From Rossellomorea vietnamensis (GTDB lineage Bacteria; Bacillota; Bacilli; Bacillales; Bacillaceae_B), in assembly GCF_008180415.1 (NCBI RefSeq), contig NZ_VTEI01000004.1:92549-156548 (forward strand): a stretch of DNA of 64,000 nucleotides, written 5' to 3'. Positions 50,401-58,953 of the stretch are shown one piece after another; position 1 is the stretch's first letter, and every line of letters begins with the position of its first letter. The notes beneath the pieces are model-generated. The model searched no databases. It worked only from the letters and a program-made list of their open reading frames with translations, and was not told where the DNA came from. Made by a program: the position numbers and the translations under genes.

Positions 50401-50598
50401 ATGTTAAACTATTTATATTACAAATTATTACAAATAACCAATTGCGGTTTGTTAGGTGTAGGAATTCTATCTTCAGCAGAGGTTCTATATTATATGGGTA
50501 AGGCTGGCTTCGAATGGGATAAGGACGTTGACGAGGATCAAAAAATGGAAAAACAGTTTAGAGATTTAGGTCAAAGTAATCCTTGGTTATTTAAGTGA
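50401..50598 (+). CDS. Hypothetical small protein (65 aa), doubtful
   Basis: The frame from ATG 50401 has a hydrophobic first half (LLGVGILSSAEVLYYMG) and an acidic second half (WDKDVDEDQKMEKQF). There is no clear ribosome-binding site before the start, so translation may begin later or the frame may be a relic. It lies 55 bp before the GNAT gene. Confidence 0.35.
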   Translation: MLNYLYYKLLQITNCGLLGVGILSSAEVLYYMGKAGFEWDKDVDEDQKMEKQFRDLGQSNPWLFK

Positions 50599-50653
50599 AA
50601 GGGCAGCATTCCTGAATAAGAAAAATAAAACAATATATAAGAGGTGAATTTAA

Positions 50654-51115
50654 GTGAATATTAGACTTGCTGAAGCAAGAGACATTAAACAATTAATAAA
50701 AATGAGATGGGATAATACCCTTGAGTTTGATGAGGGCAAAAAAGACGATTCCTATGAAGAGTTTGAAAGGGAATGTCAAATATTCTTAGAGGATGCACTA
50801 AAAAGCAGCCAGTGGTTTATTTGGGTTGCTGAGGACAAGGGAAAAATTGTTTCCCATATATACATAGAATTAATACAAAAAGTGCCAAGGCCGGGCAGGG
50901 TTACTCATCCATTTGCATATATGACCAACGTATACACCATTCCAGAATATCGAAATGGAGGTGTTGGAAGTAAAGTATTAAGTACAATAAACGATTGGAT
51001 AAAAGAGAATGAATATGAGTTTGTCATTGTATGGCCGAGTGATGAAGCCATTAATTATTACAAGAAAAATGGTTACGTTCATTGTACTGAGCCAATGGAA
51101 TACTTTCCTTCTTGA
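50654..51115 (+). CDS. GNAT family N-acetyltransferase
   Basis: A 153-residue GNAT enzyme. The acetyl-CoA site is in IPEYRNGGVGSKVL (R/Q-x-x-G-x-G/A type) and the C-terminal part DEAINYYKKNGY is the usual motif B. The start is GTG 50654 behind AAGAGGTGA. It lacks features pointing to one substrate; relatives acetylate amino acids, drugs or protein N-termini. It stands alone. Confidence 0.8.
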   Translation: MNIRLAEARDIKQLIKMRWDNTLEFDEGKKDDSYEEFERECQIFLEDALKSSQWFIWVAEDKGKIVSHIYIELIQKVPRPGRVTHPFAYMTNVYTIPEYRNGGVGSKVLSTINDWIKENEYEFVIVWPSDEAINYYKKNGYVHCTEPMEYFPS

Positions 51116-51296
51116 ACGCTGACGTTTGCTGAATAAGAGCCCCTTTGTTCCAGTAAAGGGAGGTTAACAGAATATAGGGAATCTCAATCAACTTGGGTTT
51201 CGTTTATTTCTTAACAGTAGAGTATGCTGAACTTATTTTCAATTATTGGGTTTATTAAAGTTGGAACATTCATAGGAAGGAAGAGGAGGTAAGGGT

Positions 51297-51929
51297 ATGA
51301 TCAAACCTCGTGCTTTGAAAAAGGGTGACCAAGTAGCAATTATTGCACCAGCTGGCCAGACTGACAAAGAGCAATTGACACAAGGAAAACGGGTACTTGA
51401 AGAGATGGGGCTTGATGTCGTCCTTGGACGACACGTGTTCGATGTGGAGGAAGACATGGACACCATGGACCGAAAGCGGCTTACTGATTTGCACGAAGCC
51501 TTTAGAAATCCTGCTATCAGCGGCATTTTTTGTGCCAATGGAGGATTTGGAACAGCTAGAATCGCTCCTATGATCGATTATGCAATGGTAAAAAGAAATC
51601 CTAAGATATTCTGGGGATATAGTGATATTACATATCTGCTTAATGCCATTCAAAACTTCAGTGATTTAGTTACACTTCACGGACCGATGGTGGCATCCGA
51701 CTTGAATGATGACGAAAGGACCAGAGAAACAGAATCGTCCATTTTATCTTTGTTTACAGGCGAACCTTTAACCTATGATTCTAGAAATTCGCCATTGAAC
51801 CCGATTACATCTGGAACAGGAGAGGGACGATTGGTCGGAGGGAATTTAACTCTGCTCACCAATGGGCTGGGAACACCCTATCAAGTGAATGCGGAAATGG
51901 TTTATGATAATACTAAAGGTGTTTCATAA
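51297..51929 (+). pseudogene. Truncated S66 family LD-carboxypeptidase (LdcA/MccF-like)
   Basis: The 210-residue product matches the N-terminal two thirds of S66 peptidases, which cut the L,D bond of cell-wall tetrapeptides or detoxify microcin C. The nucleophile Ser is in WGYSDITYLL. After GRLVGGNLTLLTNGLGTPYQ the homology ends, and a short unrelated tail (NAEMVYDNTKGVS) leads to a stop. The C-terminal Glu and His of the catalytic triad are therefore missing (usual length about 300). The gene was cut by a deletion or recombination that placed a toxin-antitoxin remnant behind it. Confidence 0.8.
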
Positions 51930-51945
51930 AAAGGTGGTGAATGAA

Positions 51946-52206
51946 ATGTCTGTTCGTAAAGAGGATTTATTTAGAATAATGGACTCTTTAAGCAAGGAAG
52001 ATAAAAAAGCAGCCTTGGACTTTATTGAGTTCTTGGTCGAACGTTCAAAGAATAAGAAACCACAATCTTGGCAAGACATCGATGAGTTAGATAGTGATGA
52101 TGAAACTTTAACAGATGAAGAACAAAAGCAGTTGAACAGTGAAGAAGGATATGTTTCAGGGGAGGATGCAAAGCGTGAATTCGGACTACAAATTGATTTA
52201 CCATAG
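51946..52206 (+). CDS. Antitoxin-like protein (DUF2281-type)
   Basis: An 86-residue acidic helical protein (SVRKEDLFRIMDSLSKED, then AALDFIEFLVERS) resembling the antitoxins of RelE-type pairs in Bacillus. The second half is acidic and probably disordered, as in toxin-wrapping tails, ending in REFGLQIDLP. ATG 51946 has AAAGGTGGTGA upstream. It overlaps the start of a toxin gene that now has only 15 codons. The antitoxin itself looks intact but has lost its local partner. Confidence 0.65.
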   Translation: MSVRKEDLFRIMDSLSKEDKKAALDFIEFLVERSKNKKPQSWQDIDELDSDDETLTDEEQKQLNSEEGYVSGEDAKREFGLQIDLP

Positions 52207-52222
52207 GTCCGCAGTTGTTTAA
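52175..52222 (+). pseudogene. Remnant of a RelE-family toxin (15 codons)
   Basis: GTG 52175, behind GGGGAGG, overlaps the antitoxin gene in another frame. It gives NSDYKLIYHRSAVV and then a stop. The start (Y-x-L-I-Y-H-R-S-A-V) is the normal beginning of RelE-type toxins; the remaining 70-80 residues are gone. Confidence 0.6.
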
Positions 52223-52242
52223 GGAGGAGTCTTTGGTGTTAG

Positions 52243-52472
52243 ACAAAAAATGAAAAAAGGCTGACAGGAGGAAATGTTTCCAACGTTTATAGGGTGGGAG
52301 ATACTGTCAGGCGTGAATTAAGTAAGAACAGCCACAAGAGCCATAAGCTGTTAAAGCATTTAGAGAGCAAGGGCTTCAGTTATGCACCATACCTCCGAAA
52401 GAAGAGGCTGATCTCCTTATTGAAGAAAAGCCCCCTATCGGAAGAAACAACTATTATGTAGTGAATAACTGA
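52243..52472 (+). pseudogene. Fused fragments: phosphotransferase N-terminus and an unknown C-terminus
   Basis: From about 52261 the frame gives LTGGNVSNVYRVGDTVRREL and then HKLLKHLESKGFSYAP, the N-lobe start of an aminoglycoside-type phosphotransferase; no start codon precedes it. At about 52390 the similarity ends. Another frame then reads PPKEEADLLIEEKPPIGRNN and stops at 52472, apparently the tail of a different protein. This is a junk junction, not a gene. Confidence 0.55.
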
Positions 52473-53278
52473 CCATCAAGTGCTTGGATGTAACGAATGG
52501 CCGATCTTTGAACAGCTTTATCTGCATCCTCTTTTACCACTTTATGAAAAGCGTTATATAACTTATTAAATGGTAACGCACTCACCTTATTGGCTATGTC
52601 TTTAACCTTACTTGCCGGGAGTGGAATTAAGTTCGGATAGCTGTACATAAAACTTACCCAGTTAGTATCTGCTACAACCTGTATGATATCTCCGGTTAGA
52701 AGAATTCCTCTGCCTTGGTTTCCCTCTCTCCAATGAAGAACTGCCCCGCCTTTAAAATGACCTCCTAAACGATGTAATTTCAACCCTTTACTTAACTTTT
52801 TTTCTTCACCCTCCCAAAAGTGTATGTGTTCATTGGGTTCCATTATCCATTCTTGATCATCTTGGTGGATATATATTGGCGCATTGAATGTTTTGGCCCA
52901 GTCAACCTGTCTTGAATAATAATGAGGATGAGAAAGTGCTATTGCATCGATTCCACCTATAGAGTTTATAAACTGAATGGTTTCATGATCCAGGAATGTT
53001 ATACAATCCCAAAGGATATTAGACCCATTATCTACTACTAAATAAGCGGTCTGTCCAATTCCCAATTTTGGGGATGTTGTTATACTATATAGCCCTTCTT
53101 CTTCCTTTGTAATAATGTTTTTATACTTACCACTAGTAATTAAATCATGATGAGTAGTCCATTTTTGCCCATTCGGGTTTACATACTGTCTTTCTTCCTC
53201 ACATATAGGACAATGTTTAGGTTCGCTATTACTTTCGGAAAATTGAACTCCACAAGTAGTACAAATATACTTTTCCAT
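52454..53278 (-). CDS. MBL-fold hydrolase with N-terminal zinc ribbon
   Basis: A 274-residue protein. Residues 5-30 hold a zinc ribbon or rubredoxin-like motif (CTTCGVQF...CPICEEE). The rest is a metallo-beta-lactamase fold: SHPHYYSR occupies the HxHxDH position but lacks the Asp-His pair, GGHFKGG gives the next His, and LLTGDIIQVV the conserved Asp. The unusual metal site makes a standard hydrolase activity uncertain. GGAGGCAG lies upstream of the ATG at 53278 on the minus strand. It is divergent from the nitroreductase gene. Its stop overlaps the gene debris at 52472. Confidence 0.78.
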   Translation of the reverse strand: MEKYICTTCGVQFSESNSEPKHCPICEEERQYVNPNGQKWTTHHDLITSGKYKNIITKEEEGLYSITTSPKLGIGQTAYLVVDNGSNILWDCITFLDHETIQFINSIGGIDAIALSHPHYYSRQVDWAKTFNAPIYIHQDDQEWIMEPNEHIHFWEGEEKKLSKGLKLHRLGGHFKGGAVLHWREGNQGRGILLTGDIIQVVADTNWVSFMYSYPNLIPLPASKVKDIANKVSALPFNKLYNAFHKVVKEDADKAVQRSAIRYIQALDGQLFTT

Positions 53279-53441
53279 TAATCTGCCTCCTGAAATCTTA
53301 TTATTTCAAGTTTATTGAAACTCTGGGATATATACCTCCTTAATTAATCTGAAGCTTTGTACAACTTTAGTCGTAGATGACATTTTTCACTGCCAAGGTT
53401 GGGTGTTGAGTGTGTCCTCTTTTTTCTTTGATTAACTGTAG

Positions 53442-53475
53442 TTGACAAAGGAACAGTTTAAGTTTTATACTGTTC
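53442..53475 (+). promoter_or_regulatory. Nitroreductase promoter with operator-like inverted repeat
   Basis: TTGACA (53442-53447) and TATACT (53466-53471) are 18 bp apart. GAACAGT (53451-53457) and ACTGTTC (53469-53475) form a perfect inverted repeat overlapping the -10 box. Confidence 0.7.
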
Positions 53476-53509
53476 TTGTGAAAGTTACAGTTTAAAGGAG
53501 GATATTGTT

Positions 53510-54217
53510 ATGTCTGATAAAACAATGAGCAAAGAAGAATATTTAAATAAAGCGAAAGAACTTGATACAACGAAAGAAGCACCGAAGCAGTTGGAGGACA
53601 CGGACTTTTTGACAGTGGCGAAAGAGCGCCGTTCCGTACGCCAATATGATCCGAATTTTAAAATAGAAGAAAGTGAAATCCGTGAACTTCTGGAAACAGC
53701 TGTGCTGGCGCCTTCATCCAGCAATCTTCAATCCTGGAGATTCTTAGTTATTGAAGATCAGAAGGAAAAAGAGAAGCTGCTTCCTATCGCTAATAATCAG
53801 CAGCAAATCGTAGATGCTTCAGTTGTCATCGCCATCCTTGGTGATCGTGAAGCCTACAAAAAAGCTGATCAAGTCTACACTCAAATTGCTGAAAGAGGCA
53901 ACATGCCTGAAGACGTCAAAGACATGTACGTCAACAGCATTTTCGATAACTACGGAAACTTCCCTAAAGAGCGCTTAGCGAAAATCGCTCACATTGACGG
54001 TGGAATTGTCGCAAATCAATTAATGCTTGCAGCGAAAGCGAAAGGCTATGACACTGTGCCAATGGGCGGCTACGATGAAGCTCAATTTGTGGAAGCTTTC
54101 AATGTACCTGAAAGCTATGAGCCGGTTATGCTGCTTTCTCTTGGTAAAGGAACTAAAGCTGGATTCGAGAAAACTCGTCTGCCTCTTGATGATGTTCTTT
54201 CTTGGAATCGATTCTAA
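53510..54217 (+). CDS. Nitroreductase family protein (MhqN/YodC-like)
   Basis: A 235-residue FMN-dependent nitroreductase. After a charged 30-residue extension come the FMN-binding RRSVRQYD and APSSSNLQSWRF, and the C-terminal PMGGYDEAQF and MLLSLGKG segments. Close Bacillus relatives are MhqN and YodC, which are induced by quinones and diamide and protect against electrophiles. The promoter carries an ACTGT inverted repeat suitable for an MhqR or HxlR-type repressor; none is adjacent. AAAGGAGG precedes ATG 53510. No strong terminator follows; a weak hairpin lies near 54230. Confidence 0.85.
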   Translation: MSDKTMSKEEYLNKAKELDTTKEAPKQLEDTDFLTVAKERRSVRQYDPNFKIEESEIRELLETAVLAPSSSNLQSWRFLVIEDQKEKEKLLPIANNQQQIVDASVVIAILGDREAYKKADQVYTQIAERGNMPEDVKDMYVNSIFDNYGNFPKERLAKIAHIDGGIVANQLMLAAKAKGYDTVPMGGYDEAQFVEAFNVPESYEPVMLLSLGKGTKAGFEKTRLPLDDVLSWNRF

Positions 54218-54355
54218 TAAAAAAAATCAGGGCCTGACTCCAGCGAGCAGGTCCTGAAATTTTATATGAAAAAAGGTTTCAAACAGGTCATTAGACATTA
54301 GGTTCGTATACCGTTTACGCTAGTTATAGAAACTAAATCAGAAAGGATGGATTCA

Positions 54356-55009
54356 ATGAAAATTTTAGTTGTTGGAGCAAACGGACAAATCGGAAAACAC
54401 TTAGTCGGACTGATACAAGACAGCGGCAGCCATACCGCCAAAGCGATGATCCGTAAACAGGAGCAGGTCTCTCATTTCGAATCAATCGGTGCCGAAACCG
54501 CGGTTGTGAATTTAGAAGGTGAGATAGAAGATATTGCAAAAGCAGCAGAGGGAGTCGACGCCATCGTGTTCACTGCCGGATCCGGCCCGCATACTGGCGC
54601 AGACAAAACCCTTATGATTGATCTAGACGGTGCTGTCAAAACGATAAAAGCGGCAGAAATGGCAGGCGTGAAGCGGTTTGTTATGGTCAGCTCCTATGAT
54701 ACGACCCGCAAAGCGATACAGGAAGCGCCTGAATCCTTCGCGCCATATGTGGCTGCCAAGCACTATGCAGATGAGTGGCTGCGAGGAACAGATTTGGACT
54801 ACACCATCGTCCATCCTGGTCTCCTCACAAATGACAGTGGAACCGGTAAAGTCGAAATCGCCAGTGAAGTGGAAAGAGGAGAAGTTCCGCGCGAGGACGT
54901 GGCGCATGTACTTTTCGGAACCTTGGAAGACGACTCGACGATCGGGAAAGAGTTCCAAGTGGTGACAGGATCTACTCCTGTTAAAGAGGCTTTGGGTAAT
55001 CTTAAATAG
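54356..55009 (+). CDS. yhfK: NAD(P)-binding SDR protein YhfK
   Basis: A 217-residue atypical SDR. The nucleotide loop is VVGANGQIGKHL (GxxGxxG), followed by MIRKQEQ and the YVAAKHYADEWL segment with the Tyr-xxx-Lys pair shifted as in this family. It matches the YhfK-type flavin-reductase/biliverdin-reductase-like group. ATG 54356 is preferred over 54347 since GAAAGGA is positioned for it. It lies downstream of the nitroreductase, and both could serve redox defence. The reaction is unknown. Confidence 0.83.
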   Translation: MKILVVGANGQIGKHLVGLIQDSGSHTAKAMIRKQEQVSHFESIGAETAVVNLEGEIEDIAKAAEGVDAIVFTAGSGPHTGADKTLMIDLDGAVKTIKAAEMAGVKRFVMVSSYDTTRKAIQEAPESFAPYVAAKHYADEWLRGTDLDYTIVHPGLLTNDSGTGKVEIASEVERGEVPREDVAHVLFGTLEDDSTIGKEFQVVTGSTPVKEALGNLK

Positions 55010-55099
55010 GGCATGTTAGTATGTTTTAAAATGCCCTCGATCTAGAGGGCTGGAGGGTAACTATTCTCTTTTTGAAAATTTGAATCGACTTGAAATCAG

Positions 55100-55136
55100 C
55101 AGGCCTGATCCCCAGTACCGGGGGTGAGGCCTGTTT
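55100..55136. terminator. Hairpin downstream of yhfK
   Basis: CAGGCCT and AGGCCTG enclose CCCC / GGGG, giving a strong stem; the T run is short (GTTTGCTT), so termination is uncertain. Confidence 0.5.
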
Positions 55137-55177
55137 GCTTACCAATTGTTATGTTGGCGGTGAGGTTTTCTTTATAT

Positions 55178-56235
55178 TTGGCTGAGGGACACCAAGGCGC
55201 GTTTTTGGGATGTAAGGTGTCCGTCGTGATCAGCCCGAGTGACACCAAGAGGCCATTTTTCAATGTTAAGTGTCCTTCGTGATCAGCTCGAGTGACACCA
55301 AGAGGCCATTTTTCAATGTTAGGTGTTCTTCGTGATCCGCCCGAGTGACACCAAGAGGCCATTTTTCAATGTTAGGTATCCTTCGTGATCCGCTCGAGTG
55401 ACACCAAGAGGCCATTTTTCAATGTTAGGTATCCTTCGTGATCAGCCCGAGTGACACCAAGAGGCCATTTTTCAATGTTAGGTGTCCGTCGTGATCCGCC
55501 CGAGTGACACCAAGAGGCCATTTTTCAATGTTAGGTGTCCTTCGTGATCCGCGTGAGTGACACCAAGAGGCGGTTTTTCGAAGTTAGGTATCCTTCGTGA
55601 TCTGCTCGAGTGACACCAAGAGGCCATTTTTCAATGTTAGGTGTCCGTCGTGATCCGCCCGAGTGACACCAAGAGGCGGTTTTTCGAAGTTAGGTATCCT
55701 TCGTGATCCGCTCGAGTGACACCAAGAGGCCATTTTTCAATGTTAGGTGTTCTTCGTGATCCGCTCGAGTGACACAAAGAGGCCATTTTTCAATGTTAGG
55801 TGTCCTTCGTGATCCGCCCGAGTGACACCAAGAGGCCATTTTTCAATGTTAGGTGTCCTTCGTGATCCGCTCGAGTGACACCAAGAGGCCATTTTTCAAT
55901 GTTAGGTATCCTTCGTGATCCGCTCGAGTGACACAAGAGGCCATTTTTCAATGTTAGGTGTCCCTCGTGTCCGCTCGAGAAACACCAAGAGGCCATTTTC
56001 AATGTTAGGTGTCCTTCGTAATCCGCCCGAGTGACACAAAGAGGCCATTTTTCAATGTTAGGTGTTCTTCGTGATCCGCTCGAGTGACACAAAGAGGCAT
56101 TCTTCAATGTTAGGTGTTCTTCGTGATCTGCTCGAGTGACACCAGGAGTCAGTTTTTCGTGGTTAGGTGTCCCTCGTGATCCGCATGAAGGACACTAGGA
56201 GTCAGTTTTTCGTAGTTAGGTGTCCCTCGTGCCCG
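55178..56235. repeat. 53-bp tandem array, family E (about 20 copies)
   Basis: GTGACACC lies at 55239, 55292, 55345, 55398 and so on at 53-bp steps, with small deletions near 55930-56000. GACACC alternates with its inverse GGTGTC, 28 bp after and 25 bp before. It lies between convergent yhfK and the histidine kinase gene. Since 53 is not a multiple of three, frames through it shift every copy and none is a gene. Confidence 0.95.
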
Positions 56236-56280
56236 GCCAAAAGCCGCCAAGCAGCAATTTATCTTCATCAAGCGCCTCTC

Positions 56281-56334
56281 AAAAAATAAAAAAGTTCTGA
56301 CCAGCAATCCAACAAAGGATTGCTGGCCAGAACC
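56281..56334 (-). terminator. Terminator of the two-component operon
   Basis: GTTCTGACCAGCAATCC pairs with GGATTGCTGGCCAGAAC around AACAAA. On the minus strand it is followed by a run of T (the AAAAAATAAAAAA at 56281-56293). Confidence 0.88.
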
Positions 56335-56360
56335 AGTCTAACTATCTCCCTCCGCCCCCC

Positions 56361-58079
56361 CTAAAAAGGCATCAAAATCCGTATCGAAGTCCCTTCCCCC
56401 GGCCTGCTTTTCACATTAATGCTTCCCTGATGCAGCTGAACCAATTGCTTCGTGATCGCCATGCCCAACCCTGTTCCGCTTCCGGAATCGCTTGTATTGG
56501 TTCCGCGGTAGTATCTCTGAAAGAGGCTGTTGACCGTTTGCTGATCCATCCCGATTCCATCATCAGTGATCATCACTTGAAACAAATGATCTTCAATGGT
56601 GGATAGTGAAACGGTGACCGTGGTACCGGCAGGGTTGTATTTAAGGGCGTTTTCAACAAGATTATCCGTGATCCTTTGAAACCATTTGGGATCCACCGAA
56701 GCTAAAATGTTTTCGTCCTCTGCTTGAAAATCAAGGGTCTTATCCGAGTAGTCCGGGTTGTTCATATACCCGATGACGGTCCTGCGTACGAGTTCCGTAA
56801 TGTTGGCTTCTTCACGGACGATGGGCAGTGCCCCATTTTTGATACGGTAGGTTAACGTCAGATCGTCCAGCAGATCGCCCATGTAGGACGCCTTGCTGCC
56901 AATGACCTCCGCAAACTCCCGAACCTCTGCCTGTGACCAGTTGTACTCGTCGGACTCCATCATTTTCGAATACCCGGCTATAGAGGAAAGAGGGGTCTTT
57001 AAGTCATGTGAAATCCCGCTGATCCATTCCTCCCGGGTCATTTTAATTTTTGCCCGCTGATCCTGGTTCTCCTTCAGTGTCTCCGTCAATTGTGAAAGGG
57101 TAGTGATGAGATCGCGGTACAATTTGAATTTTCGTTTGAGCTTTCCGTTCTTCTTGAACAGGACGGGCTGATCAACATGGTTGGCGGGCTGCTGGTAATT
57201 TCCTTTTCCAAGATTCTCGATCCATTTCATCATCGTCAGAAGCGGATTGCCGAATTTATAGGCATACCAAAAAGTGATCAGAAGCAATAATAAGAAGATC
57301 AATACGGCGACCAGGAGGATGCTGCTTCCGATCTTGCTGTCCACCGTTTCCTCCAATGCGGCAGCGGTACCTTGGATAGGCATCCCCATCAAGATCGTTT
57401 GCTGCGTACCCCCATCGTAATGAGCTGAAACGGATTCCTCCATGGATTGAGTCAGCTCCAAAATGTCTTCCTGAGTATAGGACTCACGCTTCTCTCCGGC
57501 ACGATACTCATCCGTTACTTCCCCGGAAGAGTTCACCAGCTGTACCCAGGCATTTTTACCCTCCAATTGGGACGCCATTCCTTGTGGCAGATCCAGTTCA
57601 CCTTGCCCCCAATCAACCTGCTCCACCACTGACTGTAAAAGGAGCGATTCGCCTTTCTCTTTTCTTAAAAAGACCAAAGGTGAATCGGAGTCCGATTCAT
57701 CGAGCTCCCAATAGGCATAGTCAAGGGTCGGGTCTTTTTCCAGCAGCAGGCCGGCGAGTTCTCCTTCCTTAAAAGAGACGCCCTCGGGTTCGGGATAGCC
57801 GCCAAGGACTTTTCCTTCTTTTGACAGAACCAGGAGGGTACCGGACTGCTCATCAAGCAGTCTCTTTAGTCTCTCTGAAATCGTCGCTTCTCCATCCTCG
57901 AGTGAAACGTTCTCCGAAACAAAATAATTTTCAGCTTGCAGCAAATCAAATTCTGCCTCCGTATCGGAAAGCAAGTACCCGATCAGCCCAAAAAGGAAGA
58001 AGAGAAACAAGCCAACGAAGAAGAAAATGAGCATGAGCTGCAGGAAAAGCTGAATCATAAACCGTTTATGAATGTTCAT
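56361..58079 (-). CDS. Sensor histidine kinase
   Basis: A 572-residue membrane kinase. TM1 is at about 10-37, an outside domain at 40-248, TM2 at 251-275, a HAMP-like linker, the HisKA box with His358 in ISHDLKTPLSSIAGY, then the N-box (DNLVENALKYNP), G1 (DDGIGM) and G2 (GSGTGLGMAI) ATP-binding motifs. The large outside domain suggests it senses a ligand directly. The start overlaps the response-regulator stop by 14 bp, with GGAG before it. It should phosphorylate the adjacent regulator, which probably controls the divergent ABC-ydbST operon. Confidence 0.9.
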   Translation of the reverse strand: MNIHKRFMIQLFLQLMLIFFFVGLFLFFLFGLIGYLLSDTEAEFDLLQAENYFVSENVSLEDGEATISERLKRLLDEQSGTLLVLSKEGKVLGGYPEPEGVSFKEGELAGLLLEKDPTLDYAYWELDESDSDSPLVFLRKEKGESLLLQSVVEQVDWGQGELDLPQGMASQLEGKNAWVQLVNSSGEVTDEYRAGEKRESYTQEDILELTQSMEESVSAHYDGGTQQTILMGMPIQGTAAALEETVDSKIGSSILLVAVLIFLLLLLITFWYAYKFGNPLLTMMKWIENLGKGNYQQPANHVDQPVLFKKNGKLKRKFKLYRDLITTLSQLTETLKENQDQRAKIKMTREEWISGISHDLKTPLSSIAGYSKMMESDEYNWSQAEVREFAEVIGSKASYMGDLLDDLTLTYRIKNGALPIVREEANITELVRRTVIGYMNNPDYSDKTLDFQAEDENILASVDPKWFQRITDNLVENALKYNPAGTTVTVSLSTIEDHLFQVMITDDGIGMDQQTVNSLFQRYYRGTNTSDSGSGTGLGMAITKQLVQLHQGSINVKSRPGEGTSIRILMPF

Positions 58080-58785
58080 GAAGGTCTCCGTTCGGAATGA
58101 ATTTGTACCCCAAGCCCCTTACAGTGATAATATAGCGCGGATTACTTGGCTGGTCCTCAATCTTTTCGCGAAGCTTCCGGATATGGACCATCACCGTGTT
58201 GTCTTCTCCAAGGAACTCCTCGCCCCACACCTGTTCATACAGCTGATTTTTACTGAAAAGTTGGTTCGGGTGCTGGCAGAAAAATACCAACAGCTGATAC
58301 ACCTGGGCGGGCAGATCGACTTTCCGGCCTTTTACAGTAACCACTCCGGCAGAGGTGTTGACGTTCAAGTCGCCGAATATATAGGTTTTTAGAGGAGAGT
58401 CAATGGCTGCCCTGCCGTCTTTCCGTCTTAAATGAGCCTTGATCCGCGCGACAACCTCGAGCGGATTGAAGGGCTTTGTAATATAATCATCCGCTCCCAA
58501 AGCAAAGCCTGAAAGCTTATCCAAATCAGTAGTCCGGGCTGTCAGGAAGAAAATCGGAGCGTCGGTTGTCTCCCTAATCAGCGGACAGATCTCAAAGCCG
58601 CTGCGGTCGGGAAGCATGACATCGAGCAGAACCAAGTCGTATTGCTTCTCACGGCAGCGAGCTAAAGCGTCACCCGCAGTATGGGCACTGTCTATAAAAT
58701 GAAAATTTTCCTTCTTTAAAATGGTGGCAAGCATTGTGCCGATGGAAACTTCATCATCCACAATGAGAATTTTAGAATCATGCAT
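58066..58785 (-). CDS. OmpR family response regulator
   Basis: A 239-residue regulator. The receiver domain has the acid pair DD at 10-11, the phosphorylated Asp55 (LLDVMLPDRSG) and Lys in YITKPF. The C-terminal winged helix ends with VMVHIRKLREKIE and TVRGLGYKF. OmpR-family dimers bind tandem direct repeats one turn apart; TTAAGG-N5-TTAAGG at 58855-58871, just beyond its start, fits such a site. The divergent ABC operon is the likely target. It forms an operon with the kinase. Confidence 0.9.
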   Translation of the reverse strand: MHDSKILIVDDEVSIGTMLATILKKENFHFIDSAHTAGDALARCREKQYDLVLLDVMLPDRSGFEICPLIRETTDAPIFFLTARTTDLDKLSGFALGADDYITKPFNPLEVVARIKAHLRRKDGRAAIDSPLKTYIFGDLNVNTSAGVVTVKGRKVDLPAQVYQLLVFFCQHPNQLFSKNQLYEQVWGEEFLGEDNTVMVHIRKLREKIEDQPSNPRYIITVRGLGYKFIPNGDLHEHS

Positions 58786-58854
58786 TCTATAAACCTCTGT
58801 TTCTGCTGAATTTATAGCTACATCATACCAATTTCTACATTGGAAAAATAGGAA

Positions 58855-58938
58855 TTAAGGTAAAATTAAGGAAGAGGTTCGCAAGCCTTAAGGAATGGGA
58901 TGTAAGATGGGGATATCAATAAAAGTCGTATTGATATC
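58855..58938 (+). promoter_or_regulatory. Response-regulator site and inverted repeat before the ABC operon
   Basis: TTAAGG occurs at 58855-58860 and 58866-58871, 11 bp apart, a typical OmpR-class direct repeat; CCTTAAGG follows near 58886. The perfect inverted repeat GATATCAAT (58912-58920) / ATTGATATC (58930-58938) lies directly before the ribosome-binding site and may fold in the mRNA. Confidence 0.65.
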
Positions 58939-58953
58939 GAAGGGAGAAAAGCT

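Noticed and set aside
55096-56107. Minus-strand open frames of about 90-100 codons
   Set aside because: They run through the 53-bp array, where the frame changes with each copy; no start signals or family resemblance.
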